The translations under genes and the position numbers were made by a program. DNA of 19,705 nucleotides, taken from assembly GCA_958427975.1 (NCBI GenBank), contig CAUAEH010000036.1, positions 1 to 19,705 on the forward strand, written 5' to 3'. The notes below the pieces were generated by a model that saw only the letters and a list, made by a program, of their open reading frames with translations, did no database searches and had not been told where the DNA came from. Source of the DNA: an uncultured Collinsella sp. (GTDB lineage: Bacteria > Actinomycetota > Coriobacteriia > Coriobacteriales > Coriobacteriaceae). Shown piece after piece: positions 1 to 5,668 of the stretch (its first letter is position 1; every line of letters starts with the position of its first letter).

Positions 1-2
1 TG

Positions 3-296
3 ATCCAGGAAGAACCAGCCCAAGGCAAGGTCTTGCCGTGCGAATACGAGCTGGTGTTTACCGATGCAAGCGGCAACGAGGTGAGCGATACGGTCAAGGC
101 GCATGCTAACAAGACTTCTGTTAATTCGCAGGAGCGCGTAGTGCATGCCAAGTTTGCGCTGCGCGCGGCGGATGGATTCTCGGCAAAGGGTCCGTACTAT
201 CTGGTCTGCCGCGAGCGCGAGACGGGCAAGATCGTTTGGCGCGAGACGTACACCATTGCTGTTTCGTTTGCCCCTGTTGCTGACTTTGGTTTTTAG
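3..296 (+). CDS. pglZ: Probable BREX phosphatase-like protein PglZ, C-terminal end (5' truncated by window)
   Basis: An open frame enters from the left edge and ends at TAG 294-296, giving the last 97 residues of a longer protein. The segment looks like a beta-rich C-terminal domain (alternating strands such as YELVFTDASG and YYLVCRERETG, ending in DFGF). No catalytic motif is visible because the phosphatase core lies outside the window. The call rests mainly on context: the stop codon runs directly into the ribosome binding site of brxL, and in BREX loci pglZ is normally the gene immediately before brxL. PglZ is an essential BREX component with an alkaline-phosphatase-like fold. An ATG at 33 is in frame, but nothing suggests translation starts there. 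Another BREX gene is possible but less likely. Confidence 0.6.
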   Translation: MQEEPAQGKVLPCEYELVFTDASGNEVSDTVKAHANKTSVNSQERVVHAKFALRAADGFSAKGPYYLVCRERETGKIVWRETYTIAVSFAPVADFGF

Positions 297-307
297 GAGT
301 GTGCCCT

Positions 308-2689
308 ATGTTTGATAGCAATGACGACAATCTGTGGGAAGTTCCCTCGATTGATGTGAATGCGCCGGTGCAGGTTGCGGTGTCTGCAGAGGAGGCCGTG
401 CTCGCCCCGGAGGCTGAGACTGCCGCAGAGGCCGTGGCTGCCGCGCCTGCCCCGGAGCCGACGGTGGCCGCGGTACCCGATGAGGTTGCGGCGCCCGCCG
501 AGGACGAATCCTCGACCGATGGCTATGACCAGGCCGTGGACGAGGCCCCCGAGGACGACGGCTACGACATGGATGGGCTGGACGGCAAGCTGCTCGAGCA
601 CTTTGCTGGCAAGATCGTGCGCAAAGACCTGACGGCCCTTATGAAGCGCGGCGCCAACGTGCCAACCTTTGTGCTGGAGTACCTGCTGGGCATGTACTGC
701 TCGACCGATGACGAGGAAGCCGTGGCAGAGGGCCTGGATCGCATCCGCAGGATCCTCACCGATAACTACGTGCGTCCCGACGAGTCCGAGCGCATTAAGT
801 CCAAGATTCGCGAACTGGGCCGCTTTACCATCATCGATAAGGTGACGGCCAAGCTCGACGAGTACAAAGACATCTATGTGGCATCGTTTGCCAATCTGAC
901 CATCGAACCGTTTGTGATGCCGGCCGAGTACGTGCGCGACTATTCCAAGATTCTGCAGGGCGGCATTTGGTGCATCATGAGCATCGAGTATCGTCACCCC
1001 TTGGATGAGGAAGACGAGTTTGGCATGGAGGTCTTTGGCGACGATGCACCGCGTCGCTCCAAGGCCAAGCGCAAAAAGCGCGGACCCGAGGACTCTCCGT
1101 TTAGCGTGGCGTCGCTCACGCCCATCCAGATGCCCAATCTGGACCTGGATGCCATGGTCGACGAGCGCCAGTACTTTACGCGCGACGAGTGGCTCAACAT
1201 GCTGCTGCGCTCCGCTGGCTACGAACCCAGCGAGCTTTCCGAGAAAGAGCGCCTGCACTTTATCGAGCGTATGGTGCCGCTCATCGAGCGCAACTACAAC
1301 CTGTGCGAGCTGGGTCCCCGCGGCACCGGCAAGAGCCATATCTACAAAGAGGTCTCGCCCTACGCCATCTTGCTTTCGGGCGGCCAGACCACTACGGCCA
1401 ACCTGTTCGGCCGTATGAACTCCATGCGCGCCGACCGCGTGGGCTTGGTGGGTCACTGGGACTGCGTGACGTTCGACGAGGTCGCCGGCATGCGCTTTAA
1501 GGACACCAACGCCGTGCAGATCATGAAGGACTACATGGCGAGCGGCAGCTACGCGCGCGGCCGCGACCAGATTAACGCCGATGCCTCCATGGTCTTTGAG
1601 GGCAACATCAACGACACCGTGCAAAATGTCCTTAAGACCACGCACCTGTTTGATCCGTTCCCGCCGGAGTTTAACAACGATTCGGCCTTCTTCGACCGTA
1701 TTCACTATTACCTGCCGGGCTGGGAGATTCCCAAGATGCGCTCGAGCCTGCTGACCGGGCATTATGGCCTGATCACCGACTGCCTGTCGGAGTTTTGCAA
1801 GGAGATGCGCCGCAAGGACTTTACGCACCATATCGACCGTTACTTCCGCTTTAACAGCGACTTTAACAAGCGTGACGAGATCGCCGGGCGCAAGACCTTT
1901 AGCGGCCTTGCAAAGCTGCTGTTCCCCGACGAGGCCATGGACAAGGACGACGTACGCTGGCTGTTGGACTACGCCATCGAGGGCCGTCGCCGCGTAAAGG
2001 AGCAGCTCAAGATTATGGCGGGCGTTGAGTTTATCGACGTTAACCTGGGCTATATGGATGCCGACAACCCGCAGGACGTGCACGTGGTGCGCGTGCCCGA
2101 GCAGAGCGAGGACACACTGATTCCCGACGGGCCGCTGCTGTCCGGCCACGTGTTTGGCGTGGGCAGGTCGCAGGGCGGCGAGGTTGCCGTGTACAAGCTG
2201 GAGAATAAGGCCGTTGCCGGCGAGTGCAAGATTAAGCACGAGGGCGTGGCCTTTAACAAGCCGGTGCGCGATACGCTGGAAGCCGCGTTCGACAACTTTG
2301 TGAACCTGGCGAACCGCGTGGCGCCGGGCATGCACATTGGCTCCAAGGATTACCTGCTGTTTTACAACGACCTGCAGAGCAAGGGCCTGTCCGAGGAAGT
2401 TTCGCTCGCCGAGTTTGTGGGCCTGTGCTCCGCGGCGTGCAACCGCCCGGTGATGCCCGCGCTGGCGATTCCGGGCATCTTGCGCATGTCGGGCTCCATG
2501 GATGAAATCCGCGGGCTCGAGGACATTATGCGCGTGGCCAAAAACGCCGGCGCCAAGCGCGTGATTTTGCCGCTGAGCGCTATCGCGGGCCTGCAGGGTG
2601 TTTCTTCCGAGATTATTTCGGGGTTGAGCCCGGTGTTCTACATGGATGGCGACCCGGTTGATGCCGCGAAGAAGGCGCTGGATCTGTAG
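308..2689 (+). CDS. brxL: BREX system Lon-like AAA+ protein BrxL with N-terminal acidic extension
   Basis: 793 aa from ATG 308, preferred over GTG 299 because AGGAG (295-299) lies 8 nt before the ATG while the GTG overlaps it. Residues 1-88 form an acidic, Ala/Pro/Glu-rich, probably disordered extension. A BrxL N-terminal domain follows (LLEHFAGKIVRKDL, GANVPTFVLEYLLGMYC), then a basic linker (KAKRKKRG), an AAA+ core with Walker A GPRGTGKS (336-343), Walker B CVTFDE (386-391), the sensor-like VFEGNIND and the arginine-bearing FFDRIHYYLPGWEIP. The C-terminal third is Lon-protease-like and ends in VAKNAGAKRVILP. BrxL is the AAA+ component of BREX phage defence and is needed for exclusion of phage in several systems. 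By hand alignment, the Lon catalytic Lys position is Glu738 and no Ser sits at the Lon Ser position, so protease activity is doubtful. It is translationally close to the upstream pglZ-like gene. Confidence 0.93.
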   Translation: MFDSNDDNLWEVPSIDVNAPVQVAVSAEEAVLAPEAETAAEAVAAAPAPEPTVAAVPDEVAAPAEDESSTDGYDQAVDEAPEDDGYDMDGLDGKLLEHFAGKIVRKDLTALMKRGANVPTFVLEYLLGMYCSTDDEEAVAEGLDRIRRILTDNYVRPDESERIKSKIRELGRFTIIDKVTAKLDEYKDIYVASFANLTIEPFVMPAEYVRDYSKILQGGIWCIMSIEYRHPLDEEDEFGMEVFGDDAPRRSKAKRKKRGPEDSPFSVASLTPIQMPNLDLDAMVDERQYFTRDEWLNMLLRSAGYEPSELSEKERLHFIERMVPLIERNYNLCELGPRGTGKSHIYKEVSPYAILLSGGQTTTANLFGRMNSMRADRVGLVGHWDCVTFDEVAGMRFKDTNAVQIMKDYMASGSYARGRDQINADASMVFEGNINDTVQNVLKTTHLFDPFPPEFNNDSAFFDRIHYYLPGWEIPKMRSSLLTGHYGLITDCLSEFCKEMRRKDFTHHIDRYFRFNSDFNKRDEIAGRKTFSGLAKLLFPDEAMDKDDVRWLLDYAIEGRRRVKEQLKIMAGVEFIDVNLGYMDADNPQDVHVVRVPEQSEDTLIPDGPLLSGHVFGVGRSQGGEVAVYKLENKAVAGECKIKHEGVAFNKPVRDTLEAAFDNFVNLANRVAPGMHIGSKDYLLFYNDLQSKGLSEEVSLAEFVGLCSAACNRPVMPALAIPGILRMSGSMDEIRGLEDIMRVAKNAGAKRVILPLSAIAGLQGVSSEIISGLSPVFYMDGDPVDAAKKALDL

Positions 2690-2766
2690 GAGTGCGGGCG
2701 TGCGGGGCGTCCGGTGTCTGGGTGTCCCGCGAACATGTTGGTGCGTAGTGCGTGAGGAGGCCTGCC

Positions 2767-4131
2767 ATGGCGGACGAGCGTTCTGTTGGTGAACTGCTCG
2801 ACGAGCTGTTTGGCTTTGAGTCGGTGGCCAAGCGTCAGACGGCGCTTGAGCAGTATGATCGCGAGGAGTTGGTGCGAAAGGCGCGCTCCCGCGAGCTGCT
2901 GGGCGTGCTTAGGGGCGTCGAGGCCGCCGAGCACGCTGCGCGCGAGTCTGCTGTGCGGGCTGTTGACGGGTATGTCCGTCGTGTTGAGGGCGCTGCGCTT
3001 GCACGCGCTCGCAAACAGGTGGGCATTGTTGGACCGCTGCGGATGGAGCGCCGCTATGCTGCCTTTTTGCGCATGGAGGACAAGGCCGAGTTGCTGGCCC
3101 GTTTGGAGCAGACGCTTGCGTTTATCGAGGTAAAGCTGCGCGCCACTACGGCGGACAGGGTTCACGCGGCGTACGATACTGCGGGGGTCTTGGTGTTGCG
3201 GGTTGCGGCACGCCTGAGTGACGTGCGCGTTGTGGATGCCGTGCCCCTGGATGCCGATCTGCTGTGCACGCAGCTGGAGCAGTTGCGTTGTGCCGCCGAT
3301 GCGACTGACCTTGCGGGCATGATCACAGCGACGTTTGAGTCCGAGCTGAGTGCGACGGGGTCGCAGGGCGCCGACGGGTTTACGGGCGATTTGGCTGGCG
3401 ATGTTGCTGGTGACGTGGCGTTGGAGCGTGAACTTACCAACGTGCGCGGCGCTGCGCAGCGAGCGCACTTGGCGGCGCAGGCGTATCGGGCCGAGCGCGC
3501 CGCCCGCGTTGCGGGGAGTGCGGTGGAGCCTTCGGGGCTGCCGAAGCCTGCGTGCGTTGCGTGCGAGATGGCGTGTGATACCGGAGAACTTTCCGAGTTG
3601 CTCGCTCAGGTTAAGAAGTCGTTTGAGACCTACCGTCGCGTTGTTGCCGACGGCGGGTTGTTCTGCGCGTTTGGCTCTGGCTCACCGCATGGGATTTGCC
3701 GGGGCTCGAGCTATTTAGACTACGATTCACGGCTTGACGAAGACGTGCTGGTGGGCGAGTACGATGGCGCTACCAGGCATGATGTTCGCCGTGAGGTTCC
3801 GATTCCCGAGCTTGTGGATGAGGCTTCGGCCGAGGACGGCGACTCGCTCGAGGTTGCCGTGGCGCGCATGCAGGAGTTTAACGGACGCCGTTACGATGGC
3901 GTGCTGGATGAGGATCCTACGCGCCATGTAAATGCGTTTTGGTATGGACTCAAAAAACTCAGCCAGTATTGCGAAGCAGCCGTGCGTGTGGACGAGCGCG
4001 CTTGGGATTGCTTCATCGATAAGGTGCAGTTCGCCTACGATGAGCCCGTGGGGTGCCTGGCCACGCAGATGGACGATAAACAGGTGGCAGCTTTTGTTGC
4101 TGCTGTGGATGTGCTTGGCGCTGGTGAGTAA
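2767..4131 (+). CDS. Uncharacterised 454-aa protein downstream of brxL
   Basis: Start ATG 2767 is set by AGGAGG (2755-2760) 6 nt upstream; an in-frame start a few codons earlier would overlap this site. I do not recognise the family. The N-terminal 250 residues are rich in Ala, Arg, Leu and Glu and look helical, with coiled-coil potential (for example LARLEQTLAFIEVKLR). A low-complexity Gly/Asp/Ala stretch occurs near residues 195-220 (FTGDLAGDVAGDVA). A cysteine cluster CVACEMAC (C263, C266, C270) might bind a metal or be structural. The C-terminal part is acidic and mixed (SSYLDYDSRLDED, FWYGLKKLSQYCEAAV). There is no signal peptide or membrane segment. Codons end in G/T more often than in brxL. 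It lies 77 nt after brxL on the same strand and 27 nt before the next small gene, so it may be a BREX-linked accessory protein. No function can be assigned. Confidence 0.8.
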   Translation: MADERSVGELLDELFGFESVAKRQTALEQYDREELVRKARSRELLGVLRGVEAAEHAARESAVRAVDGYVRRVEGAALARARKQVGIVGPLRMERRYAAFLRMEDKAELLARLEQTLAFIEVKLRATTADRVHAAYDTAGVLVLRVAARLSDVRVVDAVPLDADLLCTQLEQLRCAADATDLAGMITATFESELSATGSQGADGFTGDLAGDVAGDVALERELTNVRGAAQRAHLAAQAYRAERAARVAGSAVEPSGLPKPACVACEMACDTGELSELLAQVKKSFETYRRVVADGGLFCAFGSGSPHGICRGSSYLDYDSRLDEDVLVGEYDGATRHDVRREVPIPELVDEASAEDGDSLEVAVARMQEFNGRRYDGVLDEDPTRHVNAFWYGLKKLSQYCEAAVRVDERAWDCFIDKVQFAYDEPVGCLATQMDDKQVAAFVAAVDVLGAGE

Positions 4132-4158
4132 GGGCTTGGCTTGGCGGGAGGTTTCACC

Positions 4159-4371
4159 GTGAAAATCGAAGTCGATGTTGACCAGTTGCGCGAGAGCCTG
4201 CTCGACCGCGCGGGGAGTGCGGCGGGTGCGGGCTTTCCGGCTGCCATGCTCGACGTAGTGGATATCGAGGATGAGTCCCCTCAAGAGCTCCTAGCCCGAG
4301 TCGAACGCGAAGGCCTCGACCTCCGCGACTTTGCCGTTGACGATGACTACGGAGCGTCTTACGACTGGTGA
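4159..4371 (+). CDS. Small acidic hypothetical protein (70 aa)
   Basis: GTG 4159 is chosen because GGGAGG (4145-4150) sits 8 nt upstream; the frame is open a little further 5' but with no better site. The product is strongly acidic. It begins VKIEVDVDQLRESLLDRAG and ends with a DFAVDDDYGASYDW tail; the Ala/Gly-rich middle contains DVVDIEDESPQELL. There is no membrane segment or cysteine. The family is not recognised. It follows the 454-aa gene by 27 nt and probably shares its transcript, and it ends 7 nt from the convergent DUF3800 stop. The size and acidity would suit a partner, inhibitor or DNA mimic, but that is only a possibility. Confidence 0.7.
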   Translation: MKIEVDVDQLRESLLDRAGSAAGAGFPAAMLDVVDIEDESPQELLARVEREGLDLRDFAVDDDYGASYDW

Positions 4372-4378
4372 TCCCGGG

Positions 4379-5056
4379 TCAGTTCATCCGTTTCTTCCTG
4401 AGATATAAGAGAAATCCCTTTTTGAACGTCCTTCGGGTTCCAAAAAATAGCCGATCCGTCTTGGTTTCTTCCTTACTGTCAAACTTGATAGCCGTTAGCT
4501 CGATCGTGCAGATGTAGTCAGCAACTTGGAATAGCCGGTAGGCTCGCGGCGTGGCTTCTCGGTATACGATGACGTCCTTTGCTAGAACGTACTCGAGCGC
4601 AGAATGGATGACCTCTGTTACGATCGGTTGACCGTTGTCGTAGTAAATCTTAACAGTGTCGTATCGTTGGAAGAACTCCAGATGGTCGAAAAGCTCAACC
4701 GTGAGGTCCCGCCTCATTCTTTCCGCAAGACCGTTTTGATTGTCGGTGAATTCGCTCATTCGGTATTGTAGGCAGAGGTAGCGTATGGGGAGATGCTGAA
4801 TGAACGCGCGAAATGCGCTCAACATGTGCCTTCGCTGCTCCTTGGGAAGATCTTTGTAGTCGCCGTTTCCATTCAATAGGGGTCCTGCATGAAAAGGCGT
4901 ATTGGGAAGCGAGGACTGCGACAGGGCGCGCTCGTAGCGGTCAATGCGTTCAACGATTGCATCGTTTTGATCGTGAAAAACGAGGGTGACGAGGTAGTAG
5001 TTGGAGACGCCTCCGAGGTCGCCAGATTCGTCAACAAAGACGGAGAGTTCGCTCAT
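4379..5056 (-). CDS. DUF3800 domain-containing protein
   Basis: 225 aa. ATG 5056 is preceded by GGAGG (5063-5067 on this strand, 6 nt away), which fixes the start; an upstream in-frame ATG lies before the terminator and is not needed. The family signature FVDESGD is at residues 7-13, IYYDNGQ at 137-143 and FQVADYI at 176-182 (Asp180), the usual DUF3800 order of an early D-E-S-G and a late Q-x-A-D-Y. The spaced acidic residues (D9, E10, D13, D139/140, D180) resemble an RNase H-like active site, which is an inference. Function is unproven. DUF3800 genes are frequent in mobile and defence regions, and comparative genomics has described several structured 'DUF3800' RNA motifs near such genes. Here a promoter and RNA copy A lie directly upstream. 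Base composition is poorer in GC than the neighbours, suggesting horizontal acquisition. Confidence 0.9.
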   Translation of the reverse strand: MSELSVFVDESGDLGGVSNYYLVTLVFHDQNDAIVERIDRYERALSQSSLPNTPFHAGPLLNGNGDYKDLPKEQRRHMLSAFRAFIQHLPIRYLCLQYRMSEFTDNQNGLAERMRRDLTVELFDHLEFFQRYDTVKIYYDNGQPIVTEVIHSALEYVLAKDVIVYREATPRAYRLFQVADYICTIELTAIKFDSKEETKTDRLFFGTRRTFKKGFLLYLRKKRMN

Positions 5057-5075
5057 GGTGGGCCTCCATTTTTTC

Positions 5076-5132
5076 AAAAAAATGCCGGGGGTAAGACCCC
5101 GGCTCTTGGAGGCCCCTCTTTTGGAGGGAACC
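5076..5132 (-). ncRNA. Structured small RNA copy A, upstream of DUF3800
   Basis: About 57 nt. Order on the - strand: hairpin CCCTC-caaaa-GAGGG, linker GCCTCCAAGA, then terminator stem GCCGGGG/CCCCGGC (plus 5084-5103) followed by seven U (5076-5082). It is about 80% identical to copy B, including the promoter. The linker with its preceding GG (GGGCCTCCA, plus 5107-5115) is perfectly complementary over 9 nt to the Shine-Dalgarno region of the DUF3800 gene (plus 5060-5068). It could act as a free RNA, as a leader that attenuates DUF3800, or as both. Confidence 0.65.
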
Positions 5133-5138
5133 ATATTC

Positions 5139-5168
5139 TTTATACCATGAGATAAGGGGTGCTTTCAA
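5139..5168 (-). promoter_or_regulatory. Promoter of small RNA copy A
   Basis: TTGAAA (plus 5163-5168) and TATAAA (plus 5139-5144) on the - strand with an 18-nt spacer. The same two boxes occur at the same place in copy B with a 17-nt spacer; the single-base indel between the copies falls inside the spacer. The predicted start is near 5132. Confidence 0.6.
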
Positions 5169-5173
5169 GTATA

Positions 5174-5202
5174 ATTATAATAAGCAAACATATGTTCGTC
5201 AA
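5174..5202 (-). promoter_or_regulatory. Strong distal promoter for copy A / DUF3800
   Basis: On the - strand, TTGACG (plus 5197-5202) and TATAAT (plus 5174-5179) are separated by exactly 17 nt, a near-consensus sigma70-type promoter. The predicted start is near 5167, upstream of RNA copy A, so its transcript would pass through copy A and its terminator before reaching the DUF3800 gene. A 10-bp palindrome AACATATGTT (5187-5196) fills the spacer and could be an operator. Confidence 0.6.
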
Positions 5203-5312
5203 ACTACCTGCGAAAAGTCCTTAGCCGCCGAGAGGTTGGGTAGAGCGGTTCGTAAATTGCTGACGCAAGGGCGCCGGTGGTTTCTAGAGAACTGTTTAGT
5301 CTTGACTCGCAT

Positions 5313-5368
5313 AAAAAATGCCGGGGGACATCCCCCGGCTCTTGGAGGTCCCTCTATTCGAGGGTACC
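5313..5368 (-). ncRNA. Structured small RNA copy B
   Basis: About 56 nt. Hairpin CCCTC-GAATA-GAGGG, linker ACCTCCAAGA, terminator stem GCCGGGGG/CCCCCGGC (plus 5320-5339) and six U (5313-5318). It is free-standing: the next gene on this strand is 250 nt away, beyond copy A. Compared with copy A the stems are kept while loop bases vary, as expected for a selected RNA structure. The linker matches 8 of 9 positions of the antisense match to the DUF3800 ribosome binding site. Confidence 0.65.
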
Positions 5369-5374
5369 GACTTC

Positions 5375-5403
5375 TTTATAGCATGAGATCGGACGGCTTT
5401 CAA
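5375..5403 (-). promoter_or_regulatory. Promoter of small RNA copy B
   Basis: TTGAAA (plus 5398-5403) and TATAAA (plus 5375-5380) on the - strand, 17-nt spacer, conserved with copy A. It is back to back with the promoter of copy C, the two -35 regions being about 48 bp apart. Confidence 0.6.
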
Positions 5404-5450
5404 TTTGCGCCATGTGGATGGGATGGCGTGCCTGATAAAGCCCTCAATGA

Positions 5451-5480
5451 ATGGCATCTAACTAGCGTTCGTGATATAAA
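5451..5480 (+). promoter_or_regulatory. Promoter of small RNA copy C
   Basis: TATAAA at 5475-5480 aligns with the -10 boxes of copies A and B. The -35 is weaker: ATGGCA at 5451-5456 with an 18-nt spacer. The predicted start is near 5487. Confidence 0.45.
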
Positions 5481-5486
5481 GATGTC

Positions 5487-5541
5487 GGTCATCTCAAAAG
5501 AGAGGGCTTCCAAGTGCCGGGGACGTTTTCCCCGGCTTTTT
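5487..5541 (+). ncRNA. Structured small RNA copy C (divergent)
   Basis: About 55 nt on the + strand, diverged from B (about two thirds identical upstream of the terminator stem) but with the same order: GTCGGT start region, hairpin TCTC-AAAA-GAGA, linker GCTTCCAAG, terminator stem GCCGGGGA/TCCCCGGC (5516-5536) and five T (5537-5541). The hairpin has shifted by one base yet still pairs. GGGCTTCCA pairs with all 9 positions of the DUF3800 Shine-Dalgarno region, one as G-U. No gene follows on this strand, so it is a stand-alone RNA. Confidence 0.6.
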
Positions 5542-5588
5542 CATTTCGGTGTCAATCCAAATGTTTTTCAACCCATCCCCTTAATAAC

Positions 5589-5651
5589 TTGCGGTGAAAT
5601 AGGGACTGTTTAGGCTGCTAGGAGGCCTATTCAGTCCCTATTTCACCGCAA
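5589..5651. repeat. Long perfect palindrome / bidirectional terminator-like hairpin
   Basis: A 20-bp perfect inverted repeat: arm TTGCGGTGAAATAGGGACTG at 5589-5608 and its complement at 5632-5651. An inner 5-bp stem TAGGC/GCCTA (5611-5615/5625-5629) extends it. It lies between RNA copy C and the convergent antiporter gene and may stop transcription from both sides. The GGGAC core is shared with other palindromes in this window, suggesting a dispersed repeat family. Confidence 0.75.
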
Positions 5652-5668
5652 CTTATGGGTGGGGATGG

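Noticed and set aside
293..2335. Long open frame antisense to brxL (680 codons, - strand)
   Set aside because: Shadow of a high-GC gene: composition is His/Val/Ala-rich and lacks any recognisable domain, while the opposite strand encodes a clear BrxL.
5057..5134. 26-residue N-terminal extension of the DUF3800 protein
   Set aside because: It would be translated through the copy A terminator, whereas ATG 5056 has a proper ribosome binding site and starts right before the family motif.
5076..5541. CRISPR array or type III (ToxIN-like) tandem antitoxin repeats
   Set aside because: Only three units, in two orientations, each with its own promoter and terminator and no regular repeat-spacer spacing; the protein is DUF3800, not a ToxN-type nuclease.
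5236..5613. 125-codon + strand frame across RNA copies B and C
   Set aside because: Overlaps the structured RNA units, contains a palindrome and has no domain or good ribosome binding site.
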